Positions 43,857 through 51,400 of a DNA stretch of 64,000 bases are shown in pieces. Source of the stretch: Corynebacterium sp. NML130628 (GTDB lineage: Bacteria; Actinomycetota; Actinomycetes; Mycobacteriales; Mycobacteriaceae); NCBI RefSeq assembly GCF_001875665.1, contig NZ_MLAL01000016.1:372001-436000 (forward strand), written 5' to 3'. A program made the position numbers and the translations under genes. The first letter of the stretch is position 1, and every line of letters begins with the position of its first letter. The notes under the pieces were generated by a model that was not told the origin of the DNA, made no database searches, and saw nothing but the letters and a program-made list of their open reading frames with translations.

Positions 43857-46148
43857 TTAACGGAAAATATTTCCGATTCCGGAGATGACCGAGTTGCCCG
43901 AACCTGCCAACGGATTGTCTGACACCATGTAGGTCCACGTCGCACTCGGACGCTTCCAACCAGCCTCCTCAAGGTGGGCTCCGTCGGCGTCGATGACGAC
44001 GTCGTCAAACGTCGTTACAGCGTGATCAACCGCGCGATTCGCTAACTCTTTGAATTCTCGGATGGCGATGCGGTGATACTCATCAATTGGAGTTTCACGT
44101 GCAATAGCACGCAAATGGATCGATTCTCGAACATCGTCCATGAGTGCAAGATACTCCGACCATTCTAGGTCCAAGTGGTAAAGCATGATCTCACGGGCGG
44201 CCTGTTCGCGCGTGTCAGCATCAATCGACTCCAACTCGGCAGCACGTTCAGGTGCGCGTTCAGACAATTCACGCCACGCCGTGTCGGTATCGAGCAGCGA
44301 GGCACGACGCTCATCAAGGATCGTGCGGTGGTCCGCAATGAGCTTGTTGTACTTCCAAGTCTGCGAGTGGATTTCCAACAGCTGGCCCTCGGTAACGCGC
44401 TGGCAGTGGTCGACAAACTGTTGTGCGCGGGAGGACTCAATCCGTCCCGATGCATCAGGCTGCACCGTGATGCGCTCGTCCTCTCCCCCAGTGACCACAA
44501 TGTCATCTTCCAAGGAGACGAAGAAAAGACTCAACCCCGGGTCGCCTTGGCGCCCCGCTCGTCCGCGCAGCTGGTTGTCGAGTCGTGCAGTTCGATGGCG
44601 TGCTGTGCCGATGACCGCAAGCCCACCCAGTTTCGCTACCTCGTCATGATCAGCTTCATCGGCACCCCCTAGACGGATATCAGTGCCACGGCCTGCCATT
44701 TGCGTCGAGACAGTGACCCTTCCTAGATCGCCAGCTTCGGCAACAATACGGGCTTCCTCCGCGTCATTCTTCGCGTTGAGCACATTCACGTTGATACCGC
44801 GTTCATTCAGGGCATCTGCAAGAGCTTCGGATTCCGCAACGTCGTGGGTACCTACAAGCACGGGCTGGCCGTTTCCATGGAGTGACGCAATCTCTTCGAC
44901 GATTGCCTGGTTCTTTTCTTCCATAGTGGCGTAAATGCGATCGGCTTCGTCAAATCGCTGCAACGGGTTAGCACGATCAATCACAGACACGTGCAGGTCG
45001 TAGAAGGAACGCAGCTGGTCGGTCGCTTCCACCGCAGTACCGGTCATGCCACAAACCTTCGGGTAGCGGCGCATAAGTGCTTGGAGCGTTATCGAGTCAA
45101 GGATACGACCCCCCTCAGACGCCTTCAGCCCTTCTTTCGCTTCCACGGCGGCCTGCAGTCCATCCGGCCACCGCTGCAGCTCGGCGACACGGCCCCGGGA
45201 GGCGTCGACAAGTGCGACCTTGCCGTCTTCAACGATGTAGTGCACGTCGCGTATCAGCAGGGCTCGGGCGTGTAGGGCAAGGTTGACGCGCACGAGTGTC
45301 GTGCCAATGTGCTCATCGGAGTAGAGCGAATCAATCCCGAGAAGATGTTCCACCTTCTTCGCTCCGTCATCGGTGAGAAACACGTTGCGCCCATCCGCAT
45401 CCGTTTCGTAGTCCTTCTCCTCATCAAGGTGCGAGACAGCCTCGGTGATCTTGCCAGTGGATTGCTGCGTGCCTTCGGAGCCAGCAAGGACCAGTGGGAC
45501 GAGGGCTTCGTCGACAAGGACGCTGTCGGCTTCGTCGACAAGTGCGACGTCGGCTGCCAGCTGTACAGTCTGCGAGCGATGCGTGATCTGGTTGTCGCGT
45601 AGGTGGTCAAAACCGATCTCAGTAACTGGGGCGTAGACAACATCACTCTGGTACGCCTGTACACGCTGCTCACGCGTGGTCGACTCCGTCACTGCGGCAA
45701 CGCTGAGCCCAAAGAACTCAACGAGCGGGCGCATCCAAGTGGCGTCGCGCTCTGCCAAGTAGTTGTTCACTGTGATGAGGTGGACTCGTTTTCCAGTGAG
45801 CGCAAAGCCCGTCGCGGCAATAGCCCCTACCAGTGTCTTGCCCTCGCCGGTAGCCATCTGGATCACGTCGCCTTCGAGCAGGCGCAACACCGCCTGGTTT
45901 TGGACGTCGAACGGGGTCATACTAAGAGTTCGAGTGGAGGCAACCGACAAAATTGCAAGGAATCGAGGCTTATCGACGACCTCTCCGTCACGCACGGTTT
46001 CATGCACAGCGGCGCCCAGCGCGACGTCGTCAAGGGCTTCGAACTCACCGATGAGCTCGTGGGCCTTCGCCACGATCCCCTTCGACTTTTTGTTGTTGCG
46101 TTCGGATGTCGCCCCCATTGCTTTCCAAAACCAGCCAAATGCAGCCAT
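43857..46148 (-). CDS. secA2: Accessory Sec translocase ATPase SecA2
   Basis: SecA2 is a second SecA motor that exports a subset of proteins in Actinobacteria. The 763-residue product has the DEAD motor: MATGEGKTLVGAIAATGFAL (Walker A), VALVDEADSVLVDEAL (Walker B), and AGRGTDIRLGG with QLRGRAGRQGD (later motifs). It is shorter than SecA1 (usually over 840 residues) and ends after the helical scaffold without the zinc-binding C-terminal linker, the usual difference for SecA2. The ATG at 46148 gives FGWFWKAMG at the N-terminus, typical of the corynebacterial form. odhI follows on the same strand. Confidence 0.93.
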   Translation of the reverse strand: MAAFGWFWKAMGATSERNNKKSKGIVAKAHELIGEFEALDDVALGAAVHETVRDGEVVDKPRFLAILSVASTRTLSMTPFDVQNQAVLRLLEGDVIQMATGEGKTLVGAIAATGFALTGKRVHLITVNNYLAERDATWMRPLVEFFGLSVAAVTESTTREQRVQAYQSDVVYAPVTEIGFDHLRDNQITHRSQTVQLAADVALVDEADSVLVDEALVPLVLAGSEGTQQSTGKITEAVSHLDEEKDYETDADGRNVFLTDDGAKKVEHLLGIDSLYSDEHIGTTLVRVNLALHARALLIRDVHYIVEDGKVALVDASRGRVAELQRWPDGLQAAVEAKEGLKASEGGRILDSITLQALMRRYPKVCGMTGTAVEATDQLRSFYDLHVSVIDRANPLQRFDEADRIYATMEEKNQAIVEEIASLHGNGQPVLVGTHDVAESEALADALNERGINVNVLNAKNDAEEARIVAEAGDLGRVTVSTQMAGRGTDIRLGGADEADHDEVAKLGGLAVIGTARHRTARLDNQLRGRAGRQGDPGLSLFFVSLEDDIVVTGGEDERITVQPDASGRIESSRAQQFVDHCQRVTEGQLLEIHSQTWKYNKLIADHRTILDERRASLLDTDTAWRELSERAPERAAELESIDADTREQAAREIMLYHLDLEWSEYLALMDDVRESIHLRAIARETPIDEYHRIAIREFKELANRAVDHAVTTFDDVVIDADGAHLEEAGWKRPSATWTYMVSDNPLAGSGNSVISGIGNIFR

Positions 46149-46306
46149 TCCTCATACGACCTTTCGTCACGGCAAAAGTGGCTCTTTGCCTCTCGCACTA
46201 CCTGGCATACATGGTAAGTGCTTCTCACTCGTTCACATCAATGTACTCTATCCTTGTTCGAGCAAAGTTCACCGAACACGTCCCCGTTCTCAGGAGGAAA
46301 GCCCAC
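46149..46306. promoter_or_regulatory. Divergent intergenic region, secA2 and hydrolase-OsmC gene
   Basis: GGCAAA (46171-46176) and TTTGCC (46185-46190) form an inverted repeat with an eight-base spacer, 22 to 42 bases upstream of secA2. AGGAGG (46292-46297) is the ribosome site of the plus-strand gene. No convincing -10 pair can be fixed. Confidence 0.35.
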
Positions 46307-47479
46307 ATGTTATCGCTGAACGTGAAGGTGCCGTCGTCGACGGGCAAGATGATGGCCGGAACGATCGATCGGCCCGATGGCCCGGCGAAAGCCTACGCAA
46401 TCTTTGCACACTGCTTCGCAGGATCCAGGCATACCCCCGGCGCTTCGAGGATCTCGAAGCGGCTCACGGAGTTTGGGATTGCGACACTACGGTTCGACTT
46501 CCCCGGGTTGGGACAGTCCGAGGGTGAGTTTGCAGACACCTCGTTTTCCCAAAACGTTGACGACATCGTGGCTGCAGCAAAGTGGCTGGCCGATGAATTC
46601 AAAGCCCCACAGCTCATCATGGGGCATTCCCTCGGCGGTGCTGCTGCGCTGAAGGCCGCGACCCACCCCGATCTCAAGAAGACCCTCAAAGCTGTAGCGA
46701 CAGTCGGTGCTCCGTTTGACCCCGCTCACTCAGTGCTGCACTACGCGGACAAGATTGGTGACGCCGACCGCGACGGTTTCGTCCCCGTCATTCTCGGGGG
46801 CAGGGAGCTCATCATCTCGCGAGGCTTCCTCGAGGACCTCGCCGACACGAATCCCGAAGAATACTTGCCGAAGCTACGCAAGCCGCTACTGCTGGTGCAC
46901 TCACCTATCGACGTCACGGTTGGCATTGATAACGCCCAATCGATCTTCAGTCTCACCCGTTACCCAAAGTCACTCATGGCGTTGGATAAAGCTGACCACT
47001 TGTTGACGCGCCAAGGCACCGCCCAGCGTGCAGCCGACATCATTGGCTCATGGGTCATGCAGTACATAGTCCCCGAGTTCGTGCCTGAAGCCACCGGAGA
47101 TTCGAATGCAATCTCATACTCCGCTCGTGGCACGAAGTACGGCGATGTGGTGCGCACCTCCAACCGGGAGATCGCCACTGACCGGGCCAAGAATGCCGGT
47201 GGTAAAGGCCAAGGCGTGACGTCCACTGGCCTGTACATGTCTGCGCTGGCCGTCTCCTGTTCCCAGGCAATTCGGTCCGCAGCGAAAGGACTCGCGCTGG
47301 ATGACGTGCGCGTGGAAGTCACCCACCTCGGCGATGGCAAGTTCACAAGGGACATCACGCTCTTTGGCGACCTCAGCGACGCCGAGGCACAGTTGCTAAT
47401 GAACGCCGGCACGAGCTCAACTGTCGACGGCTACGTCCACAGCGCTTCGGTACACACAACCGTCGACGTGGTGCGCTGA
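46307..47479 (+). CDS. Fusion of alpha/beta hydrolase and OsmC-like domain
   Basis: The 390-residue protein joins two enzymes. Residues 1-250 form an alpha/beta hydrolase with nucleophile elbow MGHSLGGAAALKAATHPD, oxyanion region IFAHCFAGSRHTPG, acid in VHSPIDVTVGI and histidine in DKADHLLTR. Residues about 270-390 form an OsmC-like domain with YMSALAVSCSQAIRSAAKGL, which supplies the redox-active cysteine of peroxide-reducing OsmC/Ohr proteins; the first cysteine of the classical pair is not seen at its usual place. The order is known from other bacteria as a fused gene. ATG 46307 follows AGGAGG by nine bases. Peroxide or ester detoxification is inference. Confidence 0.88.
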   Translation: MLSLNVKVPSSTGKMMAGTIDRPDGPAKAYAIFAHCFAGSRHTPGASRISKRLTEFGIATLRFDFPGLGQSEGEFADTSFSQNVDDIVAAAKWLADEFKAPQLIMGHSLGGAAALKAATHPDLKKTLKAVATVGAPFDPAHSVLHYADKIGDADRDGFVPVILGGRELIISRGFLEDLADTNPEEYLPKLRKPLLLVHSPIDVTVGIDNAQSIFSLTRYPKSLMALDKADHLLTRQGTAQRAADIIGSWVMQYIVPEFVPEATGDSNAISYSARGTKYGDVVRTSNREIATDRAKNAGGKGQGVTSTGLYMSALAVSCSQAIRSAAKGLALDDVRVEVTHLGDGKFTRDITLFGDLSDAEAQLLMNAGTSSTVDGYVHSASVHTTVDVVR

Positions 47480-47480
47480 C

Positions 47481-47846
47481 GTGAAACGCTGCCCCTGTGG
47501 ACTCGACCGCCCATACCAGCTGTGCTGCGGTGCCCTGCACGCCGGCAAGCCCGCCCCCACAGCAGAATCGCTCATGCGGGCACGCTACAGTGCGTTCGTC
47601 GTCGGCGATGCGCACTATTTGCTACGCACGTGGGCCTCAAGCACACGACCGCCCGCCTTGGATCTTGCTCCCGGTGGGGAACCGTATATTGCGCTCCGCA
47701 TCCTCGCCACTAATCAAGGCGGCCCAAAGGATGCCTACGGAGAGGTCCGTTTCGAAGCCCTCCACCCCGGTGGCGCTCAGCGGGAGCATTCCCGTTTCAT
47801 CCGCGAAGATGGCGCATGGGTGTATCTGGACGGCACCGCCTTCTAA
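47481..47846 (+). CDS. YchJ-like protein with SEC-C metal-binding motif
   Basis: The 121-residue protein begins with a SEC-C-like motif, RCPCGLDRPYQLCCGALH, whose cysteines and histidine bind zinc in related proteins, followed by a YchJ-type cystatin-like domain (SLMRARYSAFVVGDAHYLLR and REHSRFIREDGAWVYLDG). The function of the family is not known. GTG 47481 starts one base after the hydrolase-OsmC stop codon, so the two genes are one operon. The next feature is tRNA-Pro, about 75 bases further on, which has its own promoter. Confidence 0.85.
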   Translation: MKRCPCGLDRPYQLCCGALHAGKPAPTAESLMRARYSAFVVGDAHYLLRTWASSTRPPALDLAPGGEPYIALRILATNQGGPKDAYGEVRFEALHPGGAQREHSRFIREDGAWVYLDGTAF

Positions 47847-47920
47847 CAGCAGGTTTCGTAGTTCGCCAAAATGTGCGCTACACTGTCAAAGCTGTTCCGG
47901 TATTCACCGGGTTTAGGCAA

Positions 47921-47994
47921 CGGGCTGTGGCGCAGTTTGGTAGCGCACCACACTGGGGGTGTGGGGGTCGCAGGTTCAAATCCTGTCAGTCCGA
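47921..47994 (+). tRNA. tRNA-Pro, anticodon GGG
   Basis: The cloverleaf closes fully: acceptor arms CGGGCTG and CAGTCCG (one G-U pair), D stem GCGC/GCGC, anticodon stem CCACA/TGTGG around the loop CTGGGGG, and T stem GCAGG/CCTGT around TTCAAAT. Loop positions 34-36 give anticodon GGG, reading proline codons CCC and CCU. The CCA end is not fully encoded. A -10 candidate TACACT lies at 47879-47884, and a terminator follows at once. Confidence 0.97.
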
Positions 47995-47998
47995 CAAT

Positions 47999-48046
47999 AA
48001 AACCCCGCTTAGCCAGGCAATAGGCCGTGGAAAAGCGGGGTTTTTC
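47999..48046. terminator. Bidirectional terminator after tRNA-Pro
   Basis: AAAACCCCGCTT (47999-48010) pairs with AAGCGGGGTTTT (48033-48044), a 12-bp stem, followed by a T-run on the plus strand and with an A-run on the other side. The 22-base loop holds a small inner hairpin. It serves the tRNA and the converging carbonic anhydrase gene. Confidence 0.88.
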
Positions 48047-48059
48047 AACCCCGTAAACA

Positions 48060-48596
48060 CTATTTAGTTTCGGAACGGTCCACTGGAACCAAGCCAGTCG
48101 TGGCGCGCTTCCCCAGCTCAACATAAAAAGCTGCATGCCGTTCACGTGCCGAGTAGGTCGATGCATCAAGCTCACGCTTCACCTTCGCTGGCACACCTGC
48201 GGCGAGCGAGAACTCCGGGATCATTTGTCCTTCGAGGACTACTGCGCCTCCGGCGATGATGCTGCCTTTACCAATGCGTGAACCAGAAAGCACGGTCGCG
48301 TTCATTCCAATCAGGCACCCGGGTTCAATATGGCAGCCATGAACCATGGCGAGGTGGCCGATAGTCACATCTGCTTCGAGGACGGTCTCACCGTCCATGT
48401 CAACGTGCAGCACGGATCCGTCTTGGACATTGACTCTCTCGCCAATGCGAATCGCACCAACATCGCCGCGGATAACCACTCCGGGCCAAATGTTTGCATC
48501 TTCGTCGATTTCGACGTCACCGATAATGGTGGCTTCGTCGGATACGAATGCGGACGGATGAATCTTCGGAGTTTTACCTTCAAACGAGTAGATCAT
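48060..48596 (-). CDS. Gamma-class carbonic anhydrase-like protein
   Basis: The 178-residue product is a left-handed beta helix with hexapeptide repeats (IGDVEIDEDANIWPGVVIRGDVGAIRIGERVNVQDG, quoted only as IGDVEIDED and WPGVVIRGDVGAIRIGE). Histidines that would bind zinc in the trimer appear in SVLHVDMD, IGHLAMVHG and GCHIEP. Gamma-carbonic anhydrases convert CO2 and bicarbonate, but many members are acyltransferase-like and lack activity, so the reaction is probable, not certain. CATAAT lies six bases before the ATG on the minus strand. The gene ends just before the shared terminator. Confidence 0.85.
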   Translation of the reverse strand: MIYSFEGKTPKIHPSAFVSDEATIIGDVEIDEDANIWPGVVIRGDVGAIRIGERVNVQDGSVLHVDMDGETVLEADVTIGHLAMVHGCHIEPGCLIGMNATVLSGSRIGKGSIIAGGAVVLEGQMIPEFSLAAGVPAKVKRELDASTYSARERHAAFYVELGKRATTGLVPVDRSETK

Positions 48597-48637
48597 GCGG
48601 CTATTATGCCGAAAGACTCTTAGTGCCGCAGCGTGAT

Positions 48638-49582
48638 CTATCGCATCAGTACCAACGCTTGTGGTATCACTCGAATCGTAGCAGCTTCAATAGATCCGAC
48701 GGTATCACCGTCGACCTCGAACACCTCAGGCACAGCGAAAGACACGCTAATGCTCCTGCCCTTGAAGTAGTCCATCTGTGGCGCCGGGATTCCTCGCCAC
48801 CCACCGCCGAGGAGCGCGCGCAGGGTGTTAAACACAATGCGCAAACCGATCAGCAACCAGCCGATAGGCCCTCGTGGAGACATCGCCACAACATCGATTT
48901 CGCCGTCGTCGGGAAGTGCGTCGGGAAACAGCGGGATCTTATTCACTAAGTCACCGCAATTGCCGAAAATCATGGTGTGCAGGCGACGTGTTATCGGGGG
49001 TTGGCCGTCAATAGTAACTTTTGCTTCCACACTGTTACCACCACCCAACGACCGTGCGATGCCGCCGATATACGCAAGCGGCCCAATACGCCGCTTCAGT
49101 TCCTCACGGGTTCGCTCGACCATCTGCGCATCAAGGCCGACTCCAGCCATGACTGTAAATCCGTAGGTTTCCTGGGAGCCGTCCCGTCGTGTGACGGTGG
49201 CCTCACACAAATCGACTGCGTGCTCTTCCCCGGTAAACGCGCGACGAATTGCGCTTTCAGGGTCTAGGGGCAGACCAAGATTGCGCGCGAGCAGGTTTCC
49301 AGTACCTACCGGAATAATCCCCATTTTGATTCCAGTATCTGCGAGAACATGTGCGATGCGGCGGACTGTGCCATCACCGCCCGCGACGAGTACCACATCC
49401 ACATTTTCAGTCAGCACGGCCGCGAACCCCGCGAGTGCCGTATCCTCCTTTGTAGTCGGCACCCAACGAATTTCGCGCCGGGGGTCAGCGTACAGCTCGA
49501 CAAATCGTTCCAAGACCGATGACTGAATCTTCGTCGGGTTGTACACAACGATCGCGGTGCGTTGAAACTTGTCGTATGGCAC
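48638..49582 (-). CDS. Diacylglycerol kinase-like lipid kinase
   Basis: The 314-residue product has the DAGK catalytic fold: IVVYNPTKIQ at the N-terminus, the nucleotide loop VLVAGGDGTVRRIAHVL near residue 65, and IIPVGTGNLLARNLGLP near residue 95. The substrate may be diacylglycerol or another lipid such as sphingosine-like or long-base lipids; the family does not tell. The start is GTG 49582, which overlaps the esterase stop codon by one base (TAGTG), so the two genes are coupled. Confidence 0.88.
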   Translation of the reverse strand: MPYDKFQRTAIVVYNPTKIQSSVLERFVELYADPRREIRWVPTTKEDTALAGFAAVLTENVDVVLVAGGDGTVRRIAHVLADTGIKMGIIPVGTGNLLARNLGLPLDPESAIRRAFTGEEHAVDLCEATVTRRDGSQETYGFTVMAGVGLDAQMVERTREELKRRIGPLAYIGGIARSLGGGNSVEAKVTIDGQPPITRRLHTMIFGNCGDLVNKIPLFPDALPDDGEIDVVAMSPRGPIGWLLIGLRIVFNTLRALLGGGWRGIPAPQMDYFKGRSISVSFAVPEVFEVDGDTVGSIEAATIRVIPQALVLMR

Positions 49583-50580
49583 TACTTCTGCACTCCCACG
49601 CCAAAGAAGCGAAGCACTGCCTCGCTAGCGAAGCCGATGGGAAGAGCGGATGGCGGTGTGGAGCCCGGACCGAGCCATTCGTGCTTGCCGCCTTCGATTT
49701 TGTAGTGCACGAGACCCGCGTCGCACCCATTCCATTCAGCCTTTGCAACGCCGGGAAGCGCTTCCGACCATTCTGGCTTCGGTGACTCGTCGTCAGTGGC
49801 TTTACAGTGGTTGCGCCGAGCTTCTCGTTCAACGTCTTGATACGCACCGACGTAGTGGGTCTTGTGCCGGGTACCCCCCTGGTAGTCGATGACGTTATCG
49901 CTCGTACCGTGGATGTCGATGCGTTTGACGGGAATCGCTGAGCACCCTTCTAGCACCGCGTCGTATATCGCTGCTGATACGGTCGCCACCGCTGTATAGT
50001 CTTGCGGCCGCTGGCAGCTCAAGAATTCTGCGAACCCACCGCCGTTTGAAAAACCGGCCGCGAAGGTGCGGGCAGGTTGGGTATGGAACTCCTGCTGGAG
50101 CTGCGTACGAACTGCGTCCGCGAACTCGAGGTCTTGGCGGGCGTTCGTGTTTGCGTACGGCGCTGGCGCCCAAGCCTTATTCACGCCTTGCAGGTAGGCC
50201 ACCACGGCATCGGCGTTGTTAAGGCCTGTTGTGCGCTGCATCGATGCAGCAGTACTCGTGTAGCCATGGAATACAAGAATGAGTGGCAATCCTTCTCGCT
50301 GCTGTGCGCCTTTCGGCAGCGAAAGAATGTACTCGCGCTGCAGACCGCCTGCCGGAATGGTTCGTGATTCAACCGAGGCAGCACTCCACGGCTCTACCTC
50401 CGAAACCGTATCTGGACGATTACTGTTCTCTACTGTTCGCAGTGGGTTCGGCAACGCGTCGGAAGCTTCTGATTCGTCTGTGTCCTCACTACAGCCCGCC
50501 ATGACTGCACAGCCGAACAGCACAGCGAGCAGCACCGTACGCACTGACCAGCGCCGGTTCATCGTGTTGGAAGTGTTCAC
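49582..50580 (-). CDS. LpqC-like lipoprotein esterase (PHB-depolymerase family)
   Basis: The 332-residue protein has a signal peptide with lipobox VMAGCS at about residues 26-31, so it should be a lipoprotein on the outer face of the membrane, matured by a pathway that includes Lnt. The alpha/beta hydrolase domain has HG oxyanion region LVFHGYTSTAASM, nucleophile AAGFSNGGGFAEF, acid HGTSDNVIDY and histidine EGGKHEWLG. The closest known type is LpqC/feruloyl esterase. GTG 50580 follows AGGAG by nine bases. The substrate is unknown. Confidence 0.87.
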   Translation of the reverse strand: MNTSNTMNRRWSVRTVLLAVLFGCAVMAGCSEDTDESEASDALPNPLRTVENSNRPDTVSEVEPWSAASVESRTIPAGGLQREYILSLPKGAQQREGLPLILVFHGYTSTAASMQRTTGLNNADAVVAYLQGVNKAWAPAPYANTNARQDLEFADAVRTQLQQEFHTQPARTFAAGFSNGGGFAEFLSCQRPQDYTAVATVSAAIYDAVLEGCSAIPVKRIDIHGTSDNVIDYQGGTRHKTHYVGAYQDVEREARRNHCKATDDESPKPEWSEALPGVAKAEWNGCDAGLVHYKIEGGKHEWLGPGSTPPSALPIGFASEAVLRFFGVGVQK

Positions 50581-50610
50581 TCGTGCATTCTCCTGACAGT
50601 CACAGGTTGA

Positions 50611-50624
50611 TAGGTTAGTTGATT
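50611..50624 (+). promoter_or_regulatory. -10 element at leaderless distance before the methyltransferase
   Basis: TAGGTT (50611-50616) is followed by eight bases and the ATG at 50625. The opposing esterase gene starts only 44 bases away on the other strand. Confidence 0.35.
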
Positions 50625-51398
50625 ATGAAGCCAAGCGGAAAGCACCAGCCACTGTTTCGTAGCAACGAGCACCGGGTTGATTCATCACGCGCATTCGCGG
50701 TCGGTGCGGATACATATGATGCGGTCAGGCCGTCGTACCCCTCTGAGGTGGTTGAGCTGCTCGGCAACCGTGGCATAGCACGCAGGATCCTCGATGTTGG
50801 GTCAGGTACAGGCATATTTGCTGCCCAACTACACGCGGCCGGGCACCGAGTTGCGTGCTGCGAACCCTCGAAAGACATGGCGAATACTCTGCGCGACCAA
50901 CACCCGAACTTCCCTGTGTGGCGCGCCACAGCTGAGCACACCGCAGCTGCTCCCGAGTTTTTCGACGCCATCACCTTTGCCCAGGCGTGGCACTGGGTCG
51001 ACCCACGCCAAGCAAGCGCAGAAGCCACCCGGATCACGCGACCTGACGGCGAGCTACTCCTATGTTGGAACACCCTCGAGGTTGAGCACCCGTGGGTGCT
51101 GCGTCTGGCAAAAATCATGCACTCTGGCGATGTGCTCACCAAGGGCTTCTACCCCACCGTGCACCAGCCGTGGCACCTGAAGCGTGAGCTTCGAACAACC
51201 TGGATCCAACCGATCCATACCGATCAGCTGTTTACCCTCATGTCGACCCGTTCCTACTGGCTTCGCGCTAACGAACGCACACGTGCAAAGATGGTAGACA
51301 ACCTTACTTGGTACCTCTTTGATCGCCTCGGATTCGATCCAGGGCAGCTTGTACCGCTGCCGTACAGGACGGACGCGTTCCTGTACGGGCGTAGCTAG
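50625..51398 (+). CDS. Class I SAM-dependent methyltransferase
   Basis: The 257-residue product has a Rossmann methyltransferase domain: motif I RILDVGSGTGIFAAQL near residue 50, ACCEPSKDM (cofactor ribose strand), and AITFAQAWHWVDPRQ with LLCWNTLEVEHPW later. The C-terminal half is of the type seen in UbiE-like and small-molecule methyltransferases. The substrate cannot be inferred. The ATG at 50625 was preferred over TTG 50619 because of the -10 spacing. It converges on der with only two bases between the stops. Confidence 0.87.
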   Translation: MKPSGKHQPLFRSNEHRVDSSRAFAVGADTYDAVRPSYPSEVVELLGNRGIARRILDVGSGTGIFAAQLHAAGHRVACCEPSKDMANTLRDQHPNFPVWRATAEHTAAAPEFFDAITFAQAWHWVDPRQASAEATRITRPDGELLLCWNTLEVEHPWVLRLAKIMHSGDVLTKGFYPTVHQPWHLKRELRTTWIQPIHTDQLFTLMSTRSYWLRANERTRAKMVDNLTWYLFDRLGFDPGQLVPLPYRTDAFLYGRS

Positions 51399-51400
51399 AG

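Noticed and set aside
46106..46306. Upstream extension of the hydrolase-OsmC frame
   Set aside because: These codons cross the start of secA2 on the other strand; the ATG at 46307 follows a strong AGGAGG site and gives the normal hydrolase start.
47921..47994. tRNA-Pro as an integration site of a mobile element
   Set aside because: The tRNA is intact, no integrase lies beside it, no repeated 3' end was seen, and the genes on both sides look like core genes.
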